Shown here piece by piece: positions 37,631 through 48,866 of a DNA stretch of 64,000 bases (its first letter is position 1; the number at the start of each line of letters is the position of its first letter). The stretch comes from Pratylenchus scribneri (lineage: Eukaryota; Nematoda; Chromadorea; Rhabditida; Pratylenchidae). The translations under genes were made by a program, and so were the position numbers. The notes under the pieces were generated by a model. That model saw only the letters and a program-made list of their open reading frames with translations. It was not told the origin of the DNA and made no database searches. The stretch lies in NCBI GenBank assembly GCA_030063045.1, contig JAQSEB010000019.1, positions 1 to 64,000 of the forward strand, given 5' to 3'.

Positions 37631-37914
37631 GCTTGACAGATTAAAATAATGATAGAGAAAAAAAAAAGAAAATACAACCGAAATTATACAAATGCAAATT
37701 GTTCAGCAAACCTTGAATCGAAGGAAAATAAATTTTCATTCTTTTCCGAAGTATAATGATTCTTTTGGATTAGTTTTACAAATTTTGCCATTTTTTATAA
37801 GTCCCGAATTTATGCAAAAATTTTGATGAAAAAAGTAACAAGCTTTTAATATGGATCCTTTTGCATTTTTTCAACAATTTAAAATATTTCAATTCGAAAT
37901 ACATATCTCTTTCT

Positions 37915-38429
37915 TCATCTGTGGCCACATACAAAGAAATCCTTATTGTAGCGAGTATCTCCAGGCTAAAGGGATAAAATTTGATCTATTATTAATATTA
38001 TTCTTTGGTTAACCTTAAACCAATTGCAGTGATCTTGTTGATGTAGATTACAATTTTCAAGGGTCATTTGATTCAAACATGTTGCTTGAGTGTTTACACA
38101 TTTATGATCGGGTTGTTGCTGAAATTTCAAATTTAAATAAAAATTATCCCTAATAAAAAAAGGACCCTATCCCAATAGCAAAAGGGACGAGGGCATTGAA
38201 TGCCGAAATTCCAGCAAAAAAATGCACCAATATTGGCCCAATTCCATCGGCATCCAACATTCGGGTACCAAACACACCAACTATCCACCAATCTACCCGG
38301 CATTACTTGGTCCATGCATTCTTGTTGATTGCCAAAATGAGGACAATTTGGTGGTAATGAGGCCAAGCAAAGGTGGATGTTATTTATGATGAGCAAAATT
38401 AGAATGAATATAGGATGGTAGGAAATCAT
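37915..38429 (-). CDS. Cys/Trp-rich small secreted protein, copy 2
   Basis: Paralogue of the gene at 34262-36016, compact form. Exons: 38429 to about 38152 (signal peptide PIFILILLIINNIHLCLAS, then NCPHF, CMDQ, SWCVWY, GCRWNW, FFCWNF, QCPRPFCYWDR), about 38120-38013 (KCVNTQATCLNQMTLENC to HCNWFK) and about 37970-37915 (RYNKDFFVCGHR, TGA at 37915-37917). All joins are phase 0. The Cys/Trp framework is kept while loop residues differ, as expected for diversifying secreted proteins. About 130 residues, no membrane segment after the signal peptide. Function not recognised. Confidence 0.8.
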
Positions 38430-38855
38430 TTTTTTTGCTTATTTGAAAATTTAGAATTTAAATTTGAAATATTTTAATAAAATTAATTTTTTGGAATACA
38501 AATAGCTAAAATGGATAAATTGAAAAACTAAAAATGGAATATTTATCATTGCCCATGCCCAAAATTTATTCAATTTTAAATTGAAATTTATCATATTTCC
38601 TTATTTTAATATATTCCATCACTTTTCTATAGACGACAATATAATTCTAAAATTTTGAATTCATAAAATGATCCCCAAAAATTTTTAAAAACAGAGTAAA
38701 TCATTTATTGAAATAAACAATTCATAAAAAGTTGAATTTATGTTAATCAAATAAGTGATAAATAAAATTTTCAACATCAGAGATAAAACAAAAAATATTT
38801 TCCCTTCGTCATCATTCATCAATTTGATTTCTCACAATTTTGTTTGTATTTCCAT

Positions 38856-40156
38856 TTATTTTCCTTTCACATTTCGGCAAAGGGCATAACGTTTGTGCTG
38901 AAGCAGCACTGAAGGAATAAATTAAATTAAAATATGAAATTAAATTAATAATTAACCAACCAAATTCATGGTCATATCCAATTCCACAAATATTGCATTT
39001 GAATTGCTTCTCCTTGGAATGCTTGACCAACAAATGTTTGCGCAAATCTTAAAAATAAAATATTTTAAGTATTCTGAATTAGAAGATTTGAAAATTTTTA
39101 TAGTTTAAATTAAAATAATTTTAAAATAATATTAACTAACCTCGTCCATTCACATATCCTTTGCCACATTTCTCACATTGCAATGGCTTCATTCCGGTGG
39201 AATGTCCTTTGATGTGTTCGCGCATACCTACATAAATAATATAAAATTAAAATATTTTATTGATTATTTTTTGAGAAATGGGCAATTTTTAGAGATTTAA
39301 TAAAAATGAATTAAATTTATTTCAATTTTAAATTTCTTTAGCCTCTTATATATTATATTTAATGTTTTCTAATTTTAATTTTATACTAAAATGTCTCGGA
39401 TAAATCCGTTTAAAAGAATTGAATTTGCACAAAAATTAATAAAAAAAATTGATTTTTAAAATGAATTCATTTAAAAACTCACGATATGGATTTGCATCTG
39501 TTTTGCCGCAAATGTTGCATTTGGGTAATTGGCCGGTGTGAATTTTGATATGATTCGGCAAATAACGCGCCGAATATGTATCCCCACAATATGGACAAAT
39601 GACTCGTTTGGCTGTTTTGCTAAAAATTAAAAATATTTGTTAATATATTTTTATACTTTTTTTAAAATAATTTTAATAAATAAAATTCATTATTTGCAAA
39701 TAAAATGAAATTATGATGAAAATTTCCCCAACCCAATATTTGCACGAAATTAATTTTTTGGGAACATTTTATATAGCCTTGATCAATTTTAAACAGTCAT
39801 TTTGTGATGAGTTAATTGGAAAATATTGATAGATTTTAATGAAAAATGTTAAAAATTTAGAGTTAAAAAAGCAGCTATTAAAATAATTGTTTGCGTGATA
39901 TTTTTACTTGAAATAATTATTTTGATATCAAAATCTCAACAGAAAGAAAAAATATGCAATAAAATTTTTTAATAATAGCTTGGATAGATTACCCAGATAT
40001 GGGAAAGTACATTAAATTATGTTCGAAAAATCGGATAACTAAAAATATTTTAAGATATGTCAATCACCGAATGAACTGCATTTTTGATATTTTTTTTATT
40101 AAATTTTTTTTAAAAATTGATTACCGTTTTGCCTTTCGCTTCGGCTGCAATTTCTT
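38856..40156 (-). pseudogene. C2H2 zinc-finger gene D, downstream part (split by a transposon)
   Basis: Finger-bearing 3' part of a minus-strand gene whose acidic exon lies at 48397-48670, on the other side of the transposon. Exons: end of the acidic exon at 40156 to about 40120 (KKLQPKRKAKR); about 39617-39481 (KRVICPYCGDTYSARYLPNH, KCNICGKTDANPY); about 39228-39142 (LQCEKCGKGYVNGR); about 39050-38956 (DLRKHLLVKH, FKCNICGIGYDHEF); and the last exon with HKRYALCRNVKGK, stop at 38856-38858. Each finger exon corresponds to one in genes A and B. The reading frame is intact on this side, so the interruption looks recent. Transcription would have to pass the 8.2-kb insertion. Nuclear DNA-binding role by family; target unknown. 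Confidence 0.75.
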
Positions 40157-40189
40157 CCCGGACCCTCATAACGGAGGAATCCAACAATA

Positions 40190-40900
40190 AGTGAGCAAAT
40201 TTGTGGAAATTTTGGAAATATTTTAAAGATCTGAGATATTTTGAAAATATCCCGAAAATGAGTCAAATTCTTAGAATATTTTGCCGAACACCAATTATTT
40301 TATGATTGCTATTTAAACTCATTTGGAAATGGATTTGAAAATAAAATAAAAAATAATTTATCAATTGAGTGAAATTGTGAAAACATTTTCAAAATGATAT
40401 CAAATTGCGATGATAAATTGGGAATTGGAAAATTTCTCAGAATATCTCTTGTTGCAGATTATAAAATGAGTTACATAATATTTTTGATTTTGAGATGAAT
40501 TGTGAAAATGAGCTACAAAATATTCTGAAAATGAGATTCATTTTCAGAATTCATTTTCTGTCTCGTTTTCTTATTCAAAATAAAATGAATTAAAAAATTT
40601 ATCCTGAAAATGAGTGATATTTTTACAATTTGTTTTGAATTTATTTTGAAATAAATTATAAAATGACCCAAAAAATTAATCCTGAAAATGAGTAACATTT
40701 TTGAAATTTCTTTTATTTTTATTTTGTAATAAATTATAAAAAAAGCCAAACGACTAATTCTGAAAATTTGCTAAAGGATTTGCAACAAAAGATATTTCCT
40801 GAGCATATTTTGGGGATATTGGGAATATCGAATATTGGTTTCGTGATCAAAAAATAATAGAAAAGGTAACAACATTTTTTGAATTCGATAGGGAGTATCA
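40190..40900. repeat. Left subterminal repeat region of the transposon
   Basis: Many copies of TCCTGAAAATGAG-like words and their inverses, with GTCTCGTTTTCTTAT near 40560. The right subterminal region has ATAAGAAAACGAGAC in the opposite orientation. In this transposon group such arrays bind the transposase or an accessory protein; here that is inference. Confidence 0.75.
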
Positions 40901-41129
40901 ACGGTTAGAAATGAAACAGATCAAATCAAAGAAAACATCAACAAATATTAATAAAGCCAAGGTGTGTTTTGGAATACGATAAATGGGGGTTTGGATTTTG
41001 AGATTTTTAGGATTTGTTAAAATAAACTTGGGATGAGTAATGATTAGATAAAATACCAGAATGTGTTTGATGGAAATTTGTTAATTCTTCCATATTCCCG
41101 TTTAGATCATCCCTTTTTCCTGCTCCAAA

Positions 41130-43309
41130 TCAACGGTTTGCGATTCTGTCCAGGATTTTATTGTTGACATTGACAGGCGGACCATTATGACGGGCATGGA
41201 CCTCGGCAACAATTTGCACTTCTGGAGGAATCTCAGCAACAAATTCGATTGATCCATTCAAATCCTTAATTGTTAAATAATTTACATTTTTACAAATATA
41301 AAATTATGTTAACCTGCTCAATTGGCGCATTAAGATCTTGGACTCTTTCCATATTCATATTCCGAGGATCCTGAATTTCGCAAAGAAATAATTATTAAAC
41401 AAAACAAATAAAAACCTGCTCGATTTCGCCACCATTTCCGGGTTGAGGCTCCACAGCAAGATCTTCACCACGAGATGGGGCAACATTAGGATGTCCCGGA
41501 ATCACTGCCACCACTTGAATTTGTGCAGGGATGACCGAAACAACTTCAATTGATGAATTCAATTTCTGAATTAATTATTCCATTTTTATAAATTTAGAAT
41601 AATAAAACCTGGTCAATTTGGTTGCCGTTACCAAGACTTGCATTGAGATCTACGCCATCATTTGGAACAGCGTTTGTGCGATTAGACTAAAATCATTAGA
41701 AATCATATAGTTAAATATTAGGATAGATCTTAACCTGTTCAATAGCTGCAGCACTGTTATGGCTAGCTTCCAAATTCAAATTCTGCTTGTCCTAATTTTT
41801 TAACAAATAATGTTAATTTTTGTTAATTCTAATTTAATATAAACCTGTTCGCTTTTGCCGTAATTTTCGGGTTGATTTGACTCGTCCCGAATTTCGTCGG
41901 CATTTGGTTCAGCAGTATTGCGGTCTTCCTATAAAATTGTTTATATCAGATTATTTATAAATTATTAACCAGATCAAATGAGTCGAATCCATACACAGCT
42001 TGTGGTGGGGTAAATTCAAAACCACCAGCATAATATTCCTGAATTAACTTTTATATTTATTTTGCATAAACCAAATTAATAAACCTGTTCGATATGTTCC
42101 GGTTCATATTGGCCAGAGGAATCCCGCTCATTCAGATCTTGCTAAAATTATTTTAATATATATATTTTATCGGTTTTGTGATTTAAATAAATTATATTAA
42201 CCTGGATGAATTGATGGCAATTCGGTGGTTGAATCTCCAGCCCAGATTCACGATTGCCATTTCCTTTTTCGGCTTTGTGGTCATTCTGCAATTTTTTACA
42301 GTTTAGAAACCTTGCATTAATATCTGCAAACCTTTGAAACTAGTTCAATATTCTGAACAGTGGTTGGCACATATTCCTTCTCTGAATCGTCCTACAAATT
42401 CCATATTTAAGATTTTTACGTTTTTATAAATTTACCTGTACAATTTTTTTGTCCTTTTCTTGATCGACTGCCAATGAACGCATCGCAGCGCCATTTGACT
42501 CATCGGTGGTTTGGTCTTCCTAAATATTTTTATATCATTTGTGTTTGTCAAATAGCCAAACCTTTGTAGTTGTTCCCGTCACAATTTGGCATTTATCCAG
42601 ATCTTTGCCACCATTGAATCCAGCGAAAACCATAGCATTTTTGCGAATTTCTGCCTTAATTTGTTAGCGTTTTGTATTTATTAATTAGTTTCTAACTAAC
42701 CTTTTCAATTGGATGCACAAAATGTGTCCCAGTCGGCACAATATTTTCCTTATTTTCATCATCCTGAAATAATTTTTTATTTTTAATATATATTTAGAGT
42801 TAACCATTGAAATGGTCAGCTTATTAGCATTGAACAAGCCGTCGGCGACCTCCATAGCTCCACAAAGATTTCCATTGTCGATTTTTGCACGTTTTCCAAT
42901 TGGCGAGATCTAGCATTAGAAACAGATAAATTAGACAGAATTAAATTCAGACCTCATTATCCATATCGACTCCAAATTTGGCACAATAAGACCGGCGGAT
43001 TGGAGTTGATGTGTTCGGGCTGACGAATTCGTCGAATGTGCTCTATAAATGAATTCTTGATTTTTCAATTTAATCTGCGGTTTACCTCAAAGTCGAACGG
43101 TTCAGGGGACAAATTCCCTGGCTCTTTGTTAGGCGTCATCATTGCGGCTGTGATAGCCTTAATTTGCATATTTTATTAATATAAATTTGTTATATAGTAA
43201 AAACCTTGATTGCAAGCTTGCGCAGTTTATCGGATGGAGTTTTTTGGCTTTCTCCTGCGGGACCATTTGAAGAACACGGCTTTGACGGACTTGCGGTTTG
43301 GTCTGGCAT
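41130..43309 (-). CDS. Transposon companion protein, disordered, about 16 exons (unrecognised)
   Basis: Starts MPDQTASPSKPCSSNGPAGE at 43309 and runs through many short exons separated by introns of about 45-60 bases, each with GT and AG ends, to CGTTGA at 41130-41135. Most exon ends share an IEQ or similar motif followed by D (ESTFDEF, EDDENKENIV, QDLNERDSSG, QDPRNMNMER, QDLNGSIEF), giving a modular, acidic, Asn/Glu/Pro-rich, probably disordered protein of about 500 residues. Two modules are clearly related: LNGSIEFVAEIPPEVQIVAE and LNSSIEVVSVIPAQIQVVAV. It is divergent from the transposase gene inside the same element, the place taken by accessory proteins such as TNPA in CACTA elements. 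No domain was recognised, so the accessory role is inferred from position only. Confidence 0.65.
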
Positions 43310-43899
43310 GCTGTTCCTCCCAATTTGCAACAGATCTTTAACTTTAATTTTTTGATTTATATAAAACATTTATAAAAATACATTGTTGCTATTAAACAAC
43401 AATATTTAATTAACAAAAATGCAAAAAGCTCAAAAATTTATTCGCTCGATGTTTATAGAGAAAAAAGAAATTTTTAAGACTGGGATCACAAAATATTTAA
43501 AGATCAAAGTATAAAAAACAGGATTGAGCTTGAGTGAATATCGATTATAAATTTTTAATTGGACAAGTGAAAGAATATAAATTCAGTGTTGCGCATCAGA
43601 AAGTGAGATCTTTTATAAGATCTTCGAGCTGGGATTTAATGAAAAAATAAAGAAAAACAAAATCAAAATCACAAATTAATGAGGAAGGATGAATTTTTGG
43701 TTGACTTGTTTCAGCACAAATTTGTGAGTGGGATAGGCGCGGGGTTTCTCCGAAAAGAGCAACAGAGTCCTCGCACTTCTGTCTCAGCATTACAGCGTGC
43801 AATAGGCACTGCTAAATAAACTCCGACTTTTTCGCCTCCCACAATTATAGACGAGGTAAATCACGCTTAGAAATTGTATTAAGAGTCCTATTTTTTTAG

Positions 43900-44001
43900 C
43901 AAGCGTCGACTGAAGAGATTATGCCGATTGATGGGGCTGATGCCAACAAGGAGAACGGTGGTGGCAAAGAAACGAATGGCAATAGTTCGGAGACCGGTTA
44001 A
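43900..44001 (+). CDS. Possible short exon between the two transposon genes
   Basis: After a good acceptor (TTTTTTTAG) the frame reads QASTEEIMPIDGADANKENG and stops at 43999-44001. A donor-like GTAAAT lies near 43856, so a spliced short transcript is possible. It could be a leader of the transposase gene, a third small gene, or chance. The 44002-44476 stretch is otherwise without a supported gene. Confidence 0.3.
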   Translation, partial: QASTEEIMPIDGADANKENGGGKETNGNSSETG

Positions 44002-44476
44002 GAAGAAATGAAGAACTAAAAGTTGTTGGATATTAAAATAAACCCATATTCAATCCCAATATTTATTTTTTGCATTAGATCTTATCAATCATCCAAAATA
44101 TTTTTTACAACACCCAATTCCATATCCCATCTTCGTATTATTTCTTCAATTTATTATTTATTCACAAAACGAAAAATTGTTCATCACAACATTTCATTAA
44201 ATTCCTGCAACATTTATGACCAAACAAATTATCGATTATTTGCTGCCAACATTCGTAGCCATTTTTTCATTCTATGGCTAGCGATTTCATATCCAACACA
44301 CATATTATTTATTTTTTTCTTCTCTTTCTATTATGATAATCACTACGCATAAAAAAAGTTAGTAATGTCTACTGCTAAAAATTTCTTGGAATTCTAAAAT
44401 CCAATTAATTTATTTTTACCAGTACCAGTTTATATACGTTTAATCTATGTTTTTGTATTTTAGAGCAATAGATAAC

Positions 44477-47459
44477 ATGACTAGAGCAAGCAAAATCGGG
44501 AATAAATGGCGAAAATCATGTTTGATAAGGAAACGGCGCACAAAGCAACAATTATTGGACGACAAAAGGCGACAACAACGGAATCAACAATATATGGAAG
44601 CAGTCATTGGTCAACAAGATCTGGATGATGCAAATGTGGATGCAATTCAAGCAGAAGCAATTCAATATAACGAAGAAATTGATGGCGAAAATAATGAGAA
44701 CGAAAATTGCAGGTTCTAAAAGAATTTTCTAGTTTATAGAACCGCAATCTAATTGTATTAATATTTTCCAGTCAGGATGAGTTTAATGCAAACGTTGAAG
44801 ATCTAGAAGAGCAAATAGCCCAATTGAACATGGCCACCGCATCACTGATGTCTAAAGAATTGTTCAACAGCAGCAAATTAACACGAAATGAAACGCTCAA
44901 TTTGCTGCAACTCTACAGACAAAAACACTGCCTAAGTGATGCGGCATTTGGGATGCTTCTCGACATGCTCAAACATGCAATTTTACCCGAAGGGAACACT
45001 CTACCAAGAACACTGAAATCTTTCAACAAGGAAATGCAAAAATTGTCATCCAGGAAAGTGATATTTCGCGGTGAAAACTTTATCATTTATGATGTTAGGC
45101 CACAACTAACAAAAATACTCGAAAGTTAGGCTATAAAATAAGAAAAAAATTAATATCATATTTTACTAGGAAACTTTGCATCATTGGTGGAATTTCGTAC
45201 TCACTTGCTAAAAAATCCAAACTATTACGATTATTGCGGAGAATTAATGCGAGAAAACATGCTTGAATACATCTCATTGGCTTTAGCAACCGATGGCGGG
45301 CCGTTGACCAAATCTGCAAAGATCTCTGTTTGGCCAATAATTGCGCAAATACTAGATCTCCCACCGAAGCTGCAAAAATCCATTGCTAATGTTGTACTGA
45401 TTGGCATTTTGTAAGTCAAATAAAATTTTAAATATCCTATTTGTATTGAATTAAGTGTTGGCACAGAAAAACCGGATTGGCACGAAATATTCGGACATAT
45501 TACTCCGCAATTCACCTTGTTGAATTCGGATGAAGGCGCAATTCAATTTGCAAATGTTCAACAAAAGGTTATGTTTCATGAATATTAAATAAATTTTTAA
45601 CACTAACTGTATTTAAAAATTAGGTACGGATAATCGAATTTTTGGCGGATAATCAGGCCAGGGCACAATTATTGAAAATGAGAGAGCCGCCGGCTTACAT
45701 GGCCTGCCCATATTGTAAAATAGTCGTAAGTATATGTAATTATTCAATAGACTAGTCTAAGATTTTAATATTAAGGGGGCGCGCGATGAGCAAAACAAAG
45801 TCGTCATCTATCCATATGACTACACAATCCGAAAAAGAACTGACTGGATTCCAAACCCTGGTCGCGGATTAGTTGGCAATGGAATTGAAGGCGAATCAGC
45901 ACTCAAGGACATCATAGATCTACTGACAAATGTGCAAACAGATCTCATGCACACAAGTTATGGTGGAAGTATTGAGCGAGCTTTAATTGGAATGGTTGAA
46001 AAGAAGTAAGTTTAAATAATTGTAAAAATCCCACAAAAATTCAGCAAAAAATTTTTTGATGCAATGGTTGAACCAAAATTGATGTTCCACAAACCTGCAG
46101 AAATCAAAAGAAAATTTGGAACAATGACCCGAACATTTGGAGACATTCGAAGGTTAAAAACGAATGAATACCGGATTGTGAGTTTAATTTTAAATTAAAT
46201 ATATAAATATAATTAAATATATGAATATAATTATAATTTGAACAGTTTAAATGTTAGAAAATTTGACATAATTAATTTAATTTGTTTTCAGATTTGTCAT
46301 TTTATTTTGCCAGTCATTTTGCCATGTTTTGGAGATCTTCCTCGAGATGCAAATTGGGACCTGGCCGTGAATATGTTATTATTGTGCTGCGGTTTGGCAG
46401 TTTTGGCTGGGAAAAATCTGACCAGATCGAAAATTGATTTTGCGCATAGATGTTTTTGTGAATGGCTGAAAACAATGCCCAATCAGCAAGATCTGACATT
46501 CAAATCTCATATGCACCAACATTATGCAGAGGCTAGTTTAAAATTTAAAGCTATATTAATATAGGAAAAGAATATTTAAAGTTGACTCGTCGTTTTGGTG
46601 CTTCTACAAACCACACCTGTTTTTTCCGTAAAATTTTCTAATTAATTTCAGTTTAACCTCTATATTTTTTAGTCGAAAGTTGTGTTGGTTTTGTCAATGC
46701 TCGAGTCACTTGCCCAAGAGTTGCTCTGAAGCAAATAGAAGAACGCCTACATACTATGGCATCCTGTTCGGAAGAAGATTTTATTGAATTTCAACAATAT
46801 TTTTCAACTATCAAGTGTTCAACATTGGCCAACAAATTCAAATTTCCAATTTCAGGCCTTCCAAACAAGCATCAAAATTATATCAGGTTTGATTTTTCGT
46901 TAAAATAAAATGTAACAATATAATACCAAGATCTAACTTTACAAATGTTTATTGTGCCAAATGCATCAAATTGGATTATTTTATTATCAAATCAAGAGTG
47001 CTTACAAATGGGCATAAAATTAATGATTCAATAATTTATGTTGGTAAAGATGTAAGAAAATTAATAGAATTAATATTTATTAATAATCTGGTAATTTAAG
47101 TTGCGGCCAGCCATTGCTGAATTATTTTTCCAATTGGATGGTTCTTCTGAAATCCAAGTGCTCATTCGTTATATGGATATTGCAATGCCATTTTCAAAAT
47201 CTTTGGCATGGGTTGATGAACGTCATTCTAGGGCATTATTGACTGACCCCAAGGCCTTCCCAAACTGTCATCTGGTGAATAAAAAATTTAGTCAGGTTTG
47301 TATTTGTAAAATGGTTAATAAAAAAATTACATTATATTTTTTAAGATCTATCACATCAAGGCTGACGAAATTGCTTTCAAAGGCTTGGCAGTGGATTACA
47401 ATGATGGAAAGAAGGACAAAAGGATTATTTTTCCGATGAATGTTTTCGATCATGATTAA
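44477..47459 (+). CDS. Transposase, tnp2/CMC-like, multi-exon and apparently intact
   Basis: Predicted DDE-type transposase of about 800 residues. The start at 44477 (MTRASKIGNKWRKS) gives a basic, Gln-rich N terminus. Exon joins checked for frame include 44713, 45130, 45411, 45568, 45724, 46004, 46176, 46533, 46887, 47059 and 47295. Family-typical blocks in order: LATDGGPLTKSAKISVWPII (first acidic residue plus WPI block), VLIGIL then GTEKPDW, ARAQLLKMREPPAYMACPYC (ARA-L plus Cys pair), DLMHTSYGGS (the DxxH motif), FGDIRRLKTNEYR and HFILPVILPCFGDLP, then SHMHQHYAE and a C-terminal domain ending IIFPMNVFDHD. No internal stop or frameshift was needed, which suggests a recent or still active element. 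It lies inside 40157-48396. Confidence 0.8.
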
Positions 47460-47739
47460 GGTAAATTTTGTAACTTCTCATCAAAAAAATTTTAAAAAAT
47501 TTATTGAAAATTAACAAAAATAAATTAAAATTATTATTAATAGAAACACAAATTTTTAGTATTTAGAAATAAATATTTTTTTACGAAACAAAACAGCTAA
47601 GAGATGAGAAGGTACAAAATACCTTCCACAATCCGCATTATTATAAACATGTATTTCATAATTAATTAAATCACACGTTACGAAATGAATAAAATTTGCA
47701 AGATCTATAATCTATCTAATTTTAAAATCTATAAGGGCA

Positions 47740-48380
47740 CGAGGCAAAAAAATGAATTTTAAGAATGGGTCTTATTTTCAGAATATATTTTAAGTCCTCA
47801 TTTTCCTATGGATAAGAATATGAGACAAAAAATGAAGTTTAAGAATGGGTCTTATTTTCAGAATATATTTTAAGTCCTCATCTTCCTATGGATAAGAATA
47901 TGAGATAAAAAAATGAATTTTGAAAATAAGTCTCATTTTCAAAATATATTTTTTACCTCATTTTTTTATGGATAAGAAAACGAGACAAAAAATGTATTTT
48001 GAAAATAAGTCTCATTTTCAAAATATATTTTTTACCTCATTTTTTTATGGATAAGAAAACGAGACAAAAAATGTATTTTGAAAATAAGTCTCATTTTCAA
48101 AATATATTTTTTACCTCATTTTTTTATGGATAAGAAAACGAGACAAAAAATGAATTTTGAAAATTAGCGTTATTTTCAGGATTCATTTTTTAAACTCATA
48201 TCCTAGCAATTTCCACAAAATGAGGGAAAAAATAAGTGAGAAAATGAGTGAAAAATTTTCACGATATTTTCAATATTAGGTCACATTTTTATAATATTCC
48301 CAAAATTGGCATTCGTCGAAATGGCATCATAACTAAAAAATGAGGACTCATTTTCAAAATATTCCCAGAATGAGAACCTT
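47740..48380. repeat. Right subterminal repeat region of the transposon, with tandem units of about 80 bp
   Basis: Five tandem copies of a unit containing GATAAGAAAACGAGACAAAA and AAGTCTCATTTTCAAAATAT, the later ones nearly identical, followed by more GAAAATGAG/CTCATTTTC words up to the terminus. Each unit is itself partly self-complementary. The left end has the inverse words in less regular arrangement. Confidence 0.88.
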
Positions 48381-48396
48381 ATTTTGTTAGTCCGGG

Positions 48397-48670
48397 TTTT
48401 CGTCCTCCTCTTCTGATTCCTCTTCTTCAGAATTGTCGTCCATTTGTTCGTCTTCATCATCCTTTCCGCCATTTTCTTCTTCACCATTTTCTTCCAAATC
48501 ATTTCCTTCTTCAGTATCTTCTTCCATTTCTTGCTCCTCCTCTTCCTCTTCATTCTCTTCATTGCCCTCAGCCACTTCATCGCCACATTCAACAATTTCC
48601 GATTCATTGGAATCTGATTCGGATTCATCAGCTTCCACTTTGATTCTCACCCGAGGAGTTGATTCATTCT
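48397..48670 (-). pseudogene. C2H2 zinc-finger gene D, acidic exon (upstream of the transposon insertion)
   Basis: After an acceptor (TTTATTTCAG) at 48671 the minus-strand exon reads NESTPRVRIKVEADESESDS and then runs of Glu/Asp to the insertion at 48396. It is the counterpart of the acidic exons of gene A (NEMVIKEQ) and gene B (NEIVMEEN). The expected first two exons of the gene (MFKKQKW-like and FVLRRNP-like) are not found above it: only 196 bases separate it from the inner boundary of the right inverted-repeat arm. The gene is thus broken twice, by the rearrangement upstream and by the transposon downstream. Confidence 0.75.
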
Positions 48671-48744
48671 GAAATAAAATTTTTCAAGAAAATTGAATGT
48701 TAATTTATTTGATGGCAATTTTTTATCCTATTTTTTACTTCAAA

Positions 48745-48862
48745 TTTTATCTTTTTACCCCAAAAAATTGTTTTTGACCCATAATAAATTAGAAACTGGT
48801 TTTAGATACAATATACAAAGCTTGTCCCAATTTGTAGATTCATCGATATGTTCGTGTCTTTT
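48745..48862. mobile_element. Half of an M1 foldback element at the inverted-repeat boundary
   Basis: Carries TTAGAAACTGGTTTTAGA, CCAATTTGTAGATTCATCGA and the GACCCATAATAA-like outer part of the M1 family, but stops within the middle, four bases before the right arm begins at 48867. The missing half would lie across the boundary. The rearrangement breakpoint therefore lies in or beside an M1 copy. Confidence 0.7.
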
Positions 48863-48866
48863 GACG

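Larger units (their letters stand above)
40157..48396. mobile_element. Apparently complete CMC/tnp2-type DNA transposon (8.24 kb)
   Basis: Seen directly: CCCGGAC at 40157-40163 and its inverse GTCCGGG at 48390-48396 form 7-bp termini, each flanked by TT on the outside, consistent with a 2-bp target duplication. Removing the element and one TT joins the acidic exon at 48397 to the exon end at 40156 in frame (GAC GAA AAG AAA on the minus strand). Both ends carry inverted subterminal arrays of GAAAATGAG words. It encodes a multi-exon transposase (plus strand) and a divergent companion gene (minus strand). Short termini, a 2-3 bp duplication, subterminal repeats and a tnp2-like transposase fit the CACTA/Mirage/Chapaev group. 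The exact family cannot be fixed without a search. Confidence 0.88.

Noticed and set aside
44023..44352. 109-codon hydrophobic open frame upstream of the transposase
   Set aside because: AT-rich, no paralogue or motif, and interrupts nothing; the transposase start is supported downstream at 44477.
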